From Lepraria neglecta (lineage: Eukaryota > Ascomycota > Lecanoromycetes > Lecanorales > Stereocaulaceae), in the NCBI GenBank assembly GCA_033220425.1, contig CM065649.1:310001-374000 (forward strand): a DNA stretch of 64,000 nt, in the 5' to 3' direction. The translations under genes were made by a program, and so were the position numbers. The stretch's first letter is position 1; each line of letters starts with the position of its first letter. Below the pieces are notes generated by a model that saw only the letters and a list, made by a program, of their open reading frames with translations, did no database searches and had not been told where the DNA came from. Positions 11,961 to 23,547 of this stretch are shown one piece after another.

Positions 11961-12339
11961 TGACGCCGTAGAGGAAAAGGAGGACAGGGACTCTTTCCAC
12001 AGACGGGGCTTAGTCGAAACGATGGCTTTGCACGGAGGACAGGAACATAAGAGACTTAGTAGTTATGTTTTAGTCGAGTGAGATTGATCTATGTCTCGGC
12101 CAGGCTGTCCCCGCGATACAGAGCGGAGATTGTGGGGCGGGGATTTACGAAGTTAAATTCAAGTCTGCTTTGAAATGAGCATGATTCGCTTCATAGAAAA
12201 TTTTCGCTACGGGCTGACACATGAAGGCGCCAAGCAGCACCTTCGCCATCTTTCTTTACAAGAATTAAATCTCCCAGTGTCATACCGGCTCAACCTTCGA
12301 TCTGCTCGTTCTTGAATCCATCTTGTCTATGTCCGCGAA

Positions 12340-13034
12340 TCGTAGATGCTCCAGCTATCTGCCACTTCTTACGCATTCTACCCGGTAAGATGTATGCTCC
12401 CATGGACGCCTATAATTTATTACTGATATATCACCGACAGAGATCCGCTTGATCATCTACCATTACCTCCTCCTCGATCTCCCTCGCGCATATCTGAAGC
12501 CAAGATGGTCCCACTACCTCGATGACAGCGAGTATTTTCTATATGGCAATCCGAAGGAGCATAAATTCTAAAAAGGGTTCGAAGAGGATAGTAATAATAA
12601 TAAAGAAGAACGACGAGCTGAAAATCACAAAGCCAGGAATACACTCAGAGACCATAAGCACCCGGTAATACTAAGAGCGAGTCGCCAAATATATACTAAG
12701 ACTCGGCGTATACTATACTCAGAGCTTACGATGGTACTTCGCACTAGCAATATTCTCTCCCCAGGCAAGGATAATAATACCATTATAACTCGCAATTAGG
12801 GAATTTAGCGATACGATCCTGCGGACGGACTAGGGACAACCGATACCAAGGGCCGGACCTTCTACGATAGGCCCGGAATAGGCGGTGCTATAGACCCTCA
12901 TGTTTTCGCAAGATTTAAGAAGCTCCATTTTGAAATATATCTCGATTTCCTGGAATACATTTCTGAAGAAGAATTCTTTGAATTCATCCCTGAAGAAGAA
13001 CATGCCGAGGACACAGATCGAGCATTGAGATAAA
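12340..13034 (+). pseudogene. 2EXR/F-box-like family, copy D, 3' truncated
   Basis: HFLRILP is joined across a probable intron (12385-12440) to EIRLIIYHYLLL; the intron sits at the same codon and phase as in copy A, good evidence that the copies descend from one gene. Further blocks are RRILYSELTMVLRTS (about 12705-12750), RYDPADGLGTTD (about 12815) and GGAIDPHVFARFKKLHF (about 12880-12935). Stops lie between blocks, and the copy ends after an acidic run at 13034, before the central and C-terminal blocks seen in A and C. Confidence 0.6.
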
Positions 13035-13323
13035 CCTCCGAACCATTCCTAATTTTCTACTTCCGCTGCTTCTCTATCTTTCTCTGCTTTCCCTTGTCTC
13101 CATCCTTCATTTTCCCCCTATACTATCTATAGCGCACTATGTAGGTGCGAAGTTGATAGTATACGATGGGTTTAGCATTCAAAATGATACGGTGCCTCAG
13201 GTACCTCATCGTTCTGCCCTTGACCAAGGCAGACCAAACTAGATCCTCAGTCTGAAGCTCCCCCAATAACCTTACCCCGCTATTGACAGGAACACGTCAG
13301 TATCATCTCATATTCAAGCCCAC
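13035..13323. other. gap between repeat array and metabolite genes
   Basis: Pyrimidine-rich, then AT-rich sequence with no open frame of note. It marks the change from decayed repeats to GC-richer, intact genes. Confidence 0.4.
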
Positions 13324-14962
13324 TCAGAGCACGACAGCCTCCTTCGCGCGAAGCCGCTCGCCGTACTTATAAAACAGAACAGGAGGCAGGGCAAACAACA
13401 GCGCGAGGAAGCCGAGCAAAGTGTTGCCCCAGCCGTAATCCAGCGCCCTGTACAGACTCGGCCCAGCCAGCGGCAGGAACGTACCGCCCATGTATCGCAG
13501 GACATTATTGGCGCTCAGGGCGGAAGCGGCACCTTTGGAGCCGAATAGCTCGATGAGGTAGAGCTGCGTGGGCATCTGGTGGAGGTTAGCTCTAGTTTGA
13601 TACGCACTGTAACACCATGAGATGGAACTTACAAGAACGAAATAGGCTCCAAGACCAATGAAGAAGGTCCCAATGATAGGTACGATCCAATGCACCTTGT
13701 AGTATGCCGTCCAGCCATAAATGAAGAGGCCCAGAGCCACGCAGGGGCTGAGCCAGATCATAAGCAGGAGGCGGTACTCAGGCTTGGGCTTGTCTACGCC
13801 ATCGGCCTTCATGCGCGCTGCTTGGATCCGAGGATTCAGGTTGCCGAAAATGACCACGCCCAGGACCAACGCGATGCCTAGCCCTAGGTATACGAGCCCT
13901 GAGTTAGATGCAGAAAACCCGTATTGGCCCCTGAATACGCCGTTGAAGGTGGTAAACAGGAGGTATATTACCCCAAAGACCAAAGCAGCGTATAGCGACA
14001 GAGCCAATACGACAGGCGAGCGGATCAGAAGCATGGTAGGACGAACCAAGGCCTGAGCGAGGACCTGTTGTGGGGTCAACTTGTGGGCAAGCTTGGATCT
14101 CAAATGCGCATTGCCCGTGGAAATACGAAGGCAGGCCGCTTTGCGCTCGAGGAGGATCTTAGGAGATGTCTCGCGCATCACGATAATGGTGGCGGCTTCG
14201 ACGGCGCCGCCGAGGATGGCCAGCAGCCAGAAGGTCCAGCGCCAGCCGTTGCCAGCTGCAAGGAAGCCGCCGATAACAGGGCCGAGCACCTGAATACAGA
14301 TCAGTCTTCAGCATCAAAATACGAGGGGGGAATGTCGACTTACTGGTCCTGCCAACGGCCCTAAACTGAACAATGCGGTGGCGAAGCCCCTTTTTGCCGG
14401 GAGGGTAACATCTGCAATAGTCCCGCCACCCATCGCCAGCGGCATACCGCCTGCACAGCCTGAGATGAAGCGAAAGACCATGAATTGCGCGATGGTCTTG
14501 CTCAACGCGTTGCCGATCATGAAGGCGATAAAGACTATATTGGCAGCATGGTACACCGGTAAGCGACCGTATACCTCTCCCATGGAGGAAAGGAACATGG
14601 GTCCCAAAGCTAAGCCAAGTAGGAAGATGGTAACGGCAAGAGAGCTGACGGCTGAAGAACTGACGTTGAAGTCGGCCAGCACACCATCAATACCGGGCGC
14701 AACCATAGTCGTAGCCATATTCCTGCAGGAAAGTAATTCATGTTAGTAGAGAATACGAGACATCGGATTCAACGACGTATGCTTACGGGATAAGTCCGAG
14801 TATGGCGACTGTGATAATATGCGCCCATCTCTTGCGGCTGGGCCAGTTGATCGGGTCGGCTGCATCATTCGGCCTGTCCCAGTCAACGATGTTAGCTGTC
14901 GCATCTTCGCCCTCGCTGGGTAGTACGGCCTCAAGAGCGATGCTGCTGGGTGTCTGCGACAT
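13324..14962 (-). CDS. MFS transporter, DHA1 family (12 TM)
   Basis: Four exons on the minus strand fit in phase: 14962-14787, 14722-14344, 14289-13633 and 13575-13324, giving 487 residues. The N-terminus contains DWDRPNDAADPINWPSRKRW, the fungal DHA1 lead-in before TM1. Motif A-like GEVYGRLPVYHA, the RFISGCAGGMPLAMGGG helix and the motif C string GPVIGGFLAAGNGWRW follow. The last intron (57 nt) is a multiple of three but is supported by good splice signals and by restoring the QLYLIELFGSKGAASALSAN block. Members are proton-coupled exporters of drugs and metabolites in the plasma membrane. It is divergent from the AflR-like regulator, with TCGGA boxes in between, and is a natural efflux pump for the cluster. 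Confidence 0.92.
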
Positions 14963-16561
14963 GTTTTGAAATGTGTTGAATATACCGTCGCTTGAAGTGG
15001 TTTAGATGCGAAGGATCGCAAATGAGGCAAAGCAGAGAGCAAAGTCAGGGCTGAAAAGCAATGCAACTGGAGGCCAAGATGACTCTTTAAGCATAGAGAA
15101 AGCTAAATAGAAATCGAAGCAGAAATGCTAGTGGTAGTCTTGGTGAATGCGAGTCCTCAAAACCTGTGCGAAGACTCCAGAGTGATTCACTTACACAAAC
15201 AATGGGAGAAATGCGCCGGCAGCTCCTCCGCATGGAGATAACATGTCGGAGCATCGTATTCGAGGGCTTAAAGCCGCTGGCAATATGAGACAAGGCGGAC
15301 ATGTTTTGCAGAAGGGACAGACGAGCTCAGCTCGGAGGAGAGCCAAGTGAAGTTGTGGTGTTGTGGTGTTGTGGGGCGGCGGATGGTCGGATGCTGTCGG
15401 ACGGTCCGTCGCCCTACGTCGGAGGATCCCCGGACGGTTGGACGATCGCAGAAACAAGCTCTATCATATATATATGATTGGTCGGATGGCTCTCGCTGTC
15501 CCTTCAACCTATCTCAGCACTAGACGTTTAGTTAGGCTTTAAGACGGCTCGCTAGAAGGTTCAGCTCATCTCGCGGGGTAAAAAAAGTTTGCCGATCTGG
15601 GAGGGGCGAGTAGTAAGTTTTGTACCTGAATAACACCACAAACAATGCACTTACGAATTTATAATTCCAGAGAGAAATATACAGAATTAAACAGGCTACA
15701 AAATTGTTACAAAACATTGGTTGATTGAATAGATTGTCGAAGAGATATCGTATGCTGAAGCAGTTTCCAGACCGGCAAACTAATATTTACCCCGGGAGCT
15801 CGCTTGCTTCTTTTGCACTCCTAGAGTAAGCCACCTAACAAATATATGCGGACTGACAGAAACTAAGTGCGACGGTGCTGAGCGTGAACGTTGGGACCGA
15901 TGAAGGGTATTTCCTTAGGCCTATACAGGTCTAAAGTTCGGCAGCGAACGGTGAGAAGTCGAGGCAAACAGGCCCTGGATCCTGGTTTGACACTGTCGAT
16001 CTCCGTGAATTTATTCCGCAGAAATGGCACGTTTTTGGCAATTTTGGATGCCTTATACTCTAGTGGGCTTCCGCAACGTTCCTTGCTCTCACCCGTTGAA
16101 TGAGAGGGCATTTAGGGCTCCACGTGTTTGCCTAACGCTAGAACAGCCCAAGGGCAGACATCAATTGTGCCAATCACAGATACCATAATCCAATATGGAC
16201 CGAATTCTAGTGCACCAAAAGTTGAAAAACCCTGGTCGGCGGACCCTTATCATGATTGATTATTAGCACGGCACATCAGATCCTTCGTTGATGATAGCTG
16301 CGATGCCACCTTGCATGACTATATGGCAAAGTAGTTTATCTACACGGCACGGCAACGCCGTGGGGGTGCTGTAGTAAGCGATGTGTTGAAACATTTAAGA
16401 TTCGAAATAGCGCTATCAGCTTTAGGCGCATGATGTACGTCCGTATTGGCTTGGCTGCGAATACATAAGAAGAACAGTACTTGGCTCGGTCCGCTCAGCC
16501 ATGACCGTTATCTACTCAAATAGTGTATCTCTCACCGTTGCGGCCAGCAGTTCAATCCAAG
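14963..16561. promoter_or_regulatory. divergent upstream region of DHA1 transporter and regulator
   Basis: No gene is recognised in 1.6 kb. TCGGA occurs at 15387-15391, 15397-15401, 15419-15423 and 15482-15486, four copies in 100 bp. The second overlaps CGG-ACGGT-CCG (15398-15408), an inverted CGG triplet pair of the kind bound by Zn2Cys6 dimers. A small TGGTGTTGTGG-type run lies at 15355-15375. An open frame at 15891-16103 has no recognisable content. Confidence 0.5.
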
Positions 16562-17998
16562 ATGAATAGGACCACCACCGCTCCGCTTCGCGCAGCGTGC
16601 GAACGTTGTCGAGTCCAAAAGCTGCGATGCGTCCCATCTTCTGAGATAGATTCTGGTGCACCCTGCCAACGGTGCGTGAGCGCGAAGGTCTCCGAGTGGT
16701 GCGTCTTTGGCCCGCGGTCACGGACTAGACGGACTGGACGCTGCAAGAAACTCTCTAGCAGTGTCGAAAGCCGGCCAGGTATGTCCCGCAAGGACAAGGA
16801 GACTTCGATGCCTGCTTTGCCTGGGATGAGCACATTTGCCCTATCTAGCTCGTCTTCTCCCTCTCCAGAAGTAGAGATCCCGGATCCTCTTGGCTCGTTG
16901 TCAACCAAGTATACGCCACGAATGCTTAGCCTGGACAACAACACAGTGGCGGTCGACTGCGCACCCGAAGGCAGCATGTCAGACTTCTGGCAACATAATA
17001 CAAGGATGTTAGACTCGTTCTCCCTAGACGCGTTTCTGCAACAGCCGTCGAACCTTCTTTTCGGAGCCAATGAGCTAGCCTTGATGGATGATATTAGCGC
17101 TTGCGGGCAGGGAGACGGCATAGCAGCGAGCATGAAGACAAGCTACTCCGTCGACAGCAGTGCCCATGCAGAGTTCCAAGACCTTTCGCTTTCCCCTTCA
17201 AACACTCCACGGGCCGAGAGTGGTGCCGACATGGACACGTTGACTGAGGAACGGCCCGGTCCGCTTGTCGACCTCACCGCTCTCCTAGCTGAGATGTCTC
17301 CTTACGAGAATCGACTGTCGAAGCTATCTAGCGGCGAACTCCACAATTATCCAATCGGCGACGCACTCTTTTTCTCCCACCGCTTTTACGCCATCCTATC
17401 CGACTACAGCCACCTCCCTTCCACAGATTCCACCTCTCAATTGAGCACGCCGACGATGCTGCTCGCACTCTCTTGCTTCATGACCCTAACTCGAATCTAC
17501 TCACCCATCTTCGGACATCTACATGAACAACTCTCACGGATGCTGGAAGCGCACTCCGCACACGAATCCAGAAGTTGCGCGTACCCGTCCATGGGAGCAG
17601 ATATTCACTCGTACCGTGGGCTGCGGCTCAGCCAACTGCAGCCTATCTGCCTATGTGCCGGCTGGGATCCCACGAAGAAGGCCGTGTCCATGCTGCTCAG
17701 CTCGTTGGGTGGTGCTGAGGGGTGGCTGGGTCTGCCACCCGATGTAAGGATAATGGCTATTCCTGGCGCAGAAGCACAAGGAGAGCAGACTCCGAGATTA
17801 AAAGGAATTGGCGGGGAGAAGACGGTGCTGTTCGAGGAAGGCTCGATGGCTACGCTGACGAATGGTCACTTGTACAAGACCGTGGGAAAGCAGGCGAAGG
17901 AACTGCGTAGGAAGATTGAGGAGGTTGAGGAACTCTTAAAAGGAGTGACAGACATTGCCTATGTGTTACGAACGCCTCCTGAACTTGGAAAGGAGTGA
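16562..17998 (+). CDS. AflR-like Zn2Cys6 transcription factor
   Basis: A single exon of 478 residues. The upstream in-frame codon at 16523 is GTG, so the ATG at 16562 is chosen. A Zn2Cys6 cluster lies at residues 13-47 (C13, C16, C23, C35, C38, C47) in RAACERCRVQKLRC followed by CQRC and EWC; the C3-C4 spacing of 11 residues is longer than usual. A basic tail RSRTRRTGRCKK and a Ser-rich linker follow. The C-terminal half has HRFYAILSDY, LALSCFMTLTRIYSPIF and a final amphipathic helix, the layout of the AflR/AurR1 family, which activates polyketide clusters. Its place between the DHA1 pump and the monooxygenase makes it the likely pathway regulator. Confidence 0.88.
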   Translation: MNRTTTAPLRAACERCRVQKLRCVPSSEIDSGAPCQRCVSAKVSEWCVFGPRSRTRRTGRCKKLSSSVESRPGMSRKDKETSMPALPGMSTFALSSSSSPSPEVEIPDPLGSLSTKYTPRMLSLDNNTVAVDCAPEGSMSDFWQHNTRMLDSFSLDAFLQQPSNLLFGANELALMDDISACGQGDGIAASMKTSYSVDSSAHAEFQDLSLSPSNTPRAESGADMDTLTEERPGPLVDLTALLAEMSPYENRLSKLSSGELHNYPIGDALFFSHRFYAILSDYSHLPSTDSTSQLSTPTMLLALSCFMTLTRIYSPIFGHLHEQLSRMLEAHSAHESRSCAYPSMGADIHSYRGLRLSQLQPICLCAGWDPTKKAVSMLLSSLGGAEGWLGLPPDVRIMAIPGAEAQGEQTPRLKGIGGEKTVLFEEGSMATLTNGHLYKTVGKQAKELRRKIEEVEELLKGVTDIAYVLRTPPELGKE

Positions 17999-19019
17999 CG
18001 GCTGTAGGATGAACTAGCGAAAAGGAAACGAGTGACTAGAGTTAGATGTGGAAATGCGCGAGCAAACGAAGCTTGACCCCCAAGAAAACTTCCAGCTGCT
18101 AAGGCTAAAACTTATCATGCCGTGCGTGATACACATAAGCGTCTTGCTGGCATGTGTTTATTTTCGCTGTCTTTGACGTCCCGTTTGGCTCCATCCTACC
18201 TAGTCAACCAGGGTTTCAACGCTAGTCTCAGAGACGGGAGATAAGGGCCGCTGACAGGCTCAGTCATAGGGTATTATAAGCGAATACAAATGGTAGCATT
18301 GCTGCAGGGTGTTACCTTTTAGCTTAGCTCAGCTGCTGACACCTCCCTTTTCTGGCTCGGCGTGTCTATTCTCGATTTAGCCTAGCTCGTTATCACGACT
18401 ATTCAGAAAAGGGAGTTGAAGTACGGGTCCCGGTATAGTTGGCATTCTGATTATTGGGTTTGCTAAGGGAGGAAAAATATAGGCGGAGGCCCCTATTTAC
18501 ATGCTTTTACCAATCTCGGCAAACCTCCCTTCTCTTATTCTACGCTTGACCGTTTTAGCGTTAGGCGACGTTGAGAGGCCCGGCTCGGAAGCCAGATCGG
18601 ACTGAACTTGCCCAAGTAAGAACTTCATCGAAGATTTTCTGCGAAGATTCGTCGCAGGAATGGCTTTCACGCCGTTCGGTTATATAAACACTAAATGCTC
18701 TCAAAATCCCTAATTCGGTGTACAAACAGCTCAATGGAGGACTCAGCGGCTTCTTGGCTATCGGAAACTTCGGCAAAAACAGTCTTCATTCCCAGCTCTT
18801 CGTGATATGATTCGTGATATGACAGTCAGAATGACAAGGACCCTATATCCACGTGGTGAGCTGAGACGTTCACGAAAGACACACTCTCTTTCCTCTATAC
18901 GTCTTTGAAAGCGTGCATTGACGCCCGCGCGGGCTTCTCACCTTCTTAACCCGTCGTTGAAGGCAGCCTTTGAGGCAGGCGCGGGCTTCTCATTCTCTAT
19001 TACTGACGCTGCCCAGAAC
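17999..19019. promoter_or_regulatory. upstream region of the FAD monooxygenase
   Basis: No gene is recognised. TCGGA is at 18597-18601 and 18761-18765. A 12-bp inverted repeat, CTCCCTTTTCTG (18343-18354) and CAGAAAAGGGAG (18404-18415), could form a hairpin. A duplicated GCGCGGGCTTCTCA lies at about 18931 and 18980, just before the start codon. Confidence 0.4.
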
Positions 19020-20393
19020 ATGTATCCCAAGTCCGCCGTGATAGTATGTTTACCTGTTCCTCTTGCATTGTTCTACCCTAAGCTCAATACAGGTCGGCGG
19101 CTCCGTCGCAGGCCTACTGCAAGGATTACAGCTCAAGCGCAACGGCATTAATGTTATCGTCCTGGAGCAAGACCCCTCCAAGGACCGACACAGCCATGAA
19201 TCCGGCGTCACCATCGGCCCAAGCGTTGTATCCTTGCTAAATAAATACGACACCACTGGCCGTCCAGCTGCGATATTCGCTGAATACATTAGTGTTGCTT
19301 GGCGAAAGCGGCTTCGCGTGCTCAACAGACCCTCGCCGCGTCACATGAGTAACTGGGGATGTCTGTACCTCATCTTGCGAGCCAACTTTGACGGAATGAA
19401 GTCAGCAGCAGTGCCAGAACCACCTGCATCAAAGAAGGGGGATGGCATGGTCGAATATCGGCCTGGAAAGCGCGCCATCGGTTTGAGCTATGACAAAGAG
19501 AAGGGCAGGGTGACCGTGCAGTATGTCGATGTGACCACCGGTGAAGAGGGCAGTGTCAGCGCGGATACGGTCATTGCTGCGGATGGCGTGCATTCTTCTG
19601 TCGCAAAGATCATGCAAGTGCCAACGCGGAAGGACTATGCCGGCTACATTGCCTGGCGGGGAACAGTACCAGAGCGTTTGCTGTCACAGGAGACGATCGA
19701 GTACTTCTCGAATCGACTGAATTTCACGCTGTTGAAGGGGACGTATTTCATCAGGTGAGAGCTGCCAATATTCCTTCCTACAACTTTCGTAAGCTTACTC
19801 TCACTCCAATCAGCTACTTAATCCCCACCGAGACCGGCCATGTGGAGCCAGGCAAACGTCTTCTCAACTGGGTCTGGTACTTCGTTGTGCCGGACGGCTC
19901 GCCAGAGATGGCCTCCATCTTCACCGATGTCAATGGGACAGTTCATCCCAACACCGTTCCGCAAGCGCTAGTCAATCCAAAATTGTGGGCCGACCAGGTC
20001 GCGCGCTATCAGTCGCAGATGATTGCCCCTCTCGCCGAGGTTGTCTCTAAGACGTCGCGTCCATTTGTCACCAAAGTAGGCGAGGCACAGGTTCGCCAGG
20101 CCAGCTTCTTTGATGACCGTCTCGTGCTCGTTGGAGATGCCTTCACGGCGTTCAGGTCGCACATGGGCATGGCGTCTGAGCAGGCGGCACGACATTGCTG
20201 GCAGATGGACCGGGTTTGGCGAGGGGAGATCACACAGAAGCAGCGGGATCTAGAGGCGACCATTTACGCTGAGAAGTTTGTACTGATGAATAGGCTGATT
20301 GGGCTGGGTGGGCTTGGTCAAATGGTAGCTGTCGTGAAGGTCTTATGGGCCCTGATGTTGCTATTGATCAAGCACAAGCTCGGTCGCGCTTGA
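19020..20393 (+). CDS. FAD-dependent monooxygenase (UbiH/PHBH-like)
   Basis: Exons 19020-19043, 19093-19754 and 19814-20393 fit in phase and give 421 residues. The first exon encodes MYPKSAVI and runs directly into VGGSVAG, a GxGxxG-type FAD dinucleotide-binding turn, with the ribose-binding acidic end at VIVLEQD. The middle has VIAADGVHSSVAKIM, the DG motif of this class, and the C-terminal third has LVLVGDAF (near residue 337), the GD motif that binds the FAD ribityl chain. A hydrophobic helix near the C-terminus may anchor it to a membrane. Such enzymes hydroxylate or epoxidise aromatic or polyketide substrates with NAD(P)H and O2. It sits between the regulator and the DUF3237/hydrolase pair and probably tailors the cluster product. 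Confidence 0.92.
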
Positions 20394-20785
20394 GTGGGAG
20401 AGGTTGCTTTTTCTATCTGCAGAGTTTCTACACACCAGATTTCAGCATCATCCCTTATACATCTTAATGCAGTTTGGCTATTCGTGCAGCCACTAAAGCT
20501 TTCATATTTGCACATTGGACCCCATCAGATAAGCTTTCTAGATAGTCTTGATTTCTTGTTCTCAGCTTATCAGTCTTAAAACCGAGTCATTCCATACTTT
20601 GCAGCTTGAAGGGATGGGAGTGTCTGCTGAATAACAAAGTAAGTGGTGAAATCCTTTTGTGGACAGATTTACCCGCAAGCGGTTACGGTCGGGTGCGAAT
20701 TATAATGTTTAAGCCTCAATAGCTCATCAAGGTTCTTGGAGCGACTATCTCGTGAATCTCATTTCGATCTACGTCATCACCACCT
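20394..20785. other. tail-to-tail gap
   Basis: AT-rich 3' flanks of the monooxygenase (plus) and the DUF3237 gene (minus). No additional gene is seen. Confidence 0.5.
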
Positions 20786-21262
20786 TCAGTTGCCGCCCAT
20801 CGATGGCGGTAACGGCACACTGAAGCATTCCACCGAAGCAATGGTCCTCTCCTCATTAACGGTCGGCTGCCCAAGCACATACGTAGTCTGCAACCTTTGA
20901 TACTTCCCCCCAACATTGATGATCAGCCTTGTATTCTGAGTTACACCCGACCCAATTCCAGCTTCCTCCATGTAGAAGGGAGATCCATCACTGGCGTAAC
21001 CGTAGGCGTATATGTAGGGTATTTGTATTCTCGTTCCGTCACCGTTGTTCACGAGAATCGGAGCGGCGACTCCACCTTCGATTGTGGCGTTGAAACCTGG
21101 GCCGTAGATTCCACCGCCGGTGATTGTTTCGACTATGCGGACGCCGCCCTCAACCATGGGGATGGGACCGAGGCTCTTGCCGAGATTGACGGTCGCGCTG
21201 AAGAGGTAGGTTGGATTGGGGATGAAAGTAGGCAAGGGAGCAGGAGGATTTGACACTGCCAT
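20786..21262 (-). CDS. DUF3237 family protein
   Basis: A single-exon frame of 158 residues from the ATG at 21262. It begins MAVSNPPAPLPTF, then PTYLFSATVNLGKSLGPIP, GGVRIVETITGGGIYGPGFN, GTRIQIPYIYAYGYASDGSPFY and a final ERTIASVECFSVPLP, the block order of DUF3237 proteins. These are small beta-rich proteins of unsettled role, common beside polyketide and aromatic-degradation genes; some are thought to act on ring intermediates. The in-frame codons upstream to 21400 are basic and unlike the family, so the downstream ATG is used. It is divergent from the dienelactone hydrolase gene, sharing a 408-bp region rich in TCCGA/TCGGA. Confidence 0.85.
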   Translation of the reverse strand: MAVSNPPAPLPTFIPNPTYLFSATVNLGKSLGPIPMVEGGVRIVETITGGGIYGPGFNATIEGGVAAPILVNNGDGTRIQIPYIYAYGYASDGSPFYMEEAGIGSGVTQNTRLIINVGGKYQRLQTTYVLGQPTVNEERTIASVECFSVPLPPSMGGN

Positions 21263-21487
21263 TGTGGAACGGGAATTTTTGCGGCTGATGAGTATTGCTT
21301 GCTGCGAAATGTGCGATAGGTGGTATGATTTAAAACAAACGCGGCAGATGCGTAGAATGGTTTGGATCCGCTTTACAAACAGAAAAGTTGTCGTTTTCAA
21401 TCAGCAAAGTGTCAAAACCCCTTCCACTTTCCGACTTCAAGCCTTCCTATTTGCGTCGCAAACAGCGCGGAGTTTCGAACTTGTGCC

Positions 21488-21595
21488 TCCGATGTATAAG
21501 ATTCCGAGTCGGAGGTGAAAGGCGAAACCTCCGTGGAGCTCCGAACTAACGGAAATGGCTGCCCTGCATTTAGATAACTTTCCGAACCAGAGCTC
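21488..21595. promoter_or_regulatory. TCCGA/TCGGA cluster between DUF3237 and hydrolase genes
   Basis: TCCGA or TCGGA occurs at 21488, 21503, 21509, 21540 and 21591, five times in 108 bp. Two of these form the palindrome TCCGA-G-TCGGA at 21503-21513. The position between divergent cluster genes suits a shared activator site; binding by the AflR-like factor is inferred. Confidence 0.45.
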
Positions 21596-21670
21596 CCTAG
21601 AACTCAGAGCCTCAACATTCTCCCGGGAACTCGAATGCAGTAACCGAGCTCTAGCTCGAATACGGTTATC

Positions 21671-22867
21671 ATGCCTTCACACCTGCGCTTCTCAGGACGT
21701 TCGATACATGCAACCTCGTTGACCTCGCGCAGGCTGCATTCAGCAGCTCTAACACAGGTACCGGACACCCTTGCAACAAGTATAAAATCGCCTGCCAATC
21801 AACCTTTCTCGCCCTCCACACCACTGAGAAACTTCTCGACAGCCGTAACGAGACATATCAAAACACAATCATTGACAGAATCTCTGCCATCTCCCTCGGT
21901 CCACCACCACTGCCAAATCGCTATCATGGCTACCATGCCTGCTACCCACGGCCACAGCGAGGTCTGTTGCAACATACCACCAATCGTATCCTCTGGATAT
22001 GTCCCAAAGGGCACGTACGAGCAGCTCGGAGGTATGAAAACTTGTGAGCGCCGCCCTTCTCCCACCCCAGTTCCCAGCTAACCAGCCATCAATGCAGATG
22101 TAACTGGTCCGGCTGACGCCACCAAGGGCCTCGTCTCTATATTCGACATCTTCGGATACTTCGACCAGACTCTTCAAGGCGCCGATATTCTAGCCACGAG
22201 CAATGAGCATCAAAAACACAAGATATTCATCCCGGATTGGTTCAAAGGCAACCCTGTCCCAACTGAGTGGTAAGTGCTTTATCTTCCGAAGCTGACACTG
22301 CCCCTAACAGCATTGTGAAAGGTATCCTCCCGATACAGAGGAGAAGCAGGAGAAGCTCGGCGAGTGGTTCGGCAACAACGACCCGCACGGCGTTGCGGCT
22401 GCGCTGCCGGAATATGTCAAGGCTTTGCAAACTGCCAATCCCTCCATCAAGTCATGGGGCGTCCTCGGCGTAAGTTGATCAATCTTTTAGATACGTCTTT
22501 TGTCTCGCAATTCCACTGACTGGGAGATTTATAGTACTGTTGGGGCGGCAAAGTGGTAGAGCACGTAACATCTGCCTCTTCGAACCCATTCACTGTTGCC
22601 GCCGCAGCTCATCCAGCCTTGATTGACCCCACGGGGGCGGAGAAGATCTCGGTGCTATATATTTTACTTGCTTCTGGTGAAGACCCTGCCGATACAGTCA
22701 AGGAGTTTGAGAGCAAGCTAAAGGTGCCGCACCACGTTGAGACCTTTGCTGACCAAGTCCATGGCTGGATGGCGGCGCGCGGCGATTTGTCCAATCCGCG
22801 TGTGAAGGAGGAGTACGCTCGCGGTTATAAGACTCTGCTCGATTTCTTTGGCAAGCAATGGCAATGA
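21671..22867 (+). CDS. dienelactone hydrolase family protein
   Basis: Exons 21671-22031, 22098-22269, 22322-22469 and 22535-22867 fit in phase and give 337 residues; starting at the alternative in-frame ATG at 21926 gives 252, the usual family size. The extra 85 residues are rich in Arg, Ser and Ala (RRLHSAALTQ) and could be a mitochondrial presequence or just leader DNA. The fold's landmarks are IFDIFGYFDQT, the nucleophile motif GYCWGG (Cys, split across the last intron), SGEDP for the acidic residue and DQVHGW for the catalytic His. The family hydrolyses lactones and dienelactones; here it may open or trim a lactone intermediate of the cluster. Confidence 0.9.
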
Positions 22868-23547
22868 AACGTCGAAGACAGGGGGATGGATGAGCCAATA
22901 GATAATAGAATGTGATGAGCCTAGAGAGGCGCGGGAGCTATTTAAAGGGTCTACAAGCAACCGTGACCAATAGAACGCATTAACAGTATAGATTGTGCAC
23001 AGATCTAAATGCTTGCAATAAGAACGAACGCCTACACAGTATTTTCAATAAGCTGAAATGACTTACAGAATTAGTATGAATTATATTCGACAACTATTGT
23101 TATAAAGTTGCAGCGGACGAGTGTCCTCGACAAGAAGACGAATGACCCCACCCCGAGTCACATCGCGTTATAAGGTCAACACCTAGTCTAAGCATAGACC
23201 TTCTGATTATGAAGGTGCGATTTTGAGTATACCCTGTTACTTTAACGGATGTCTTAGTGCTATTACTAGCAAGGTAGCGCATACACCAACACATTCTACA
23301 TCCGAATAGGTATAGTGCACCTCAAAGCCGACCTTCATGGACTAGCTAATTAGAGCCGGCAAGGGCCCGGGCGGGGTAATTTGGCGGCGGCTCTAGCGCT
23401 AATCCTCCTCAACCTGGACCATGGTGGTAGGTCTGAGCTACTGAGATTAGTCAACACCACGTCCTCCAGACCCGTTGTTCGAAAGCCCCATCAAAGCTCT
23501 CGGTCTTCTATGCTTAACGATTGGACGAGAGCCCAGACAAGGTGTCC
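22868..23547. other. gap, nothing recognised
   Basis: AT-rich 3' flank of the hydrolase, then GC-richer sequence leading into the regulator fragment. No gene is recognised on either strand. Confidence 0.4.
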
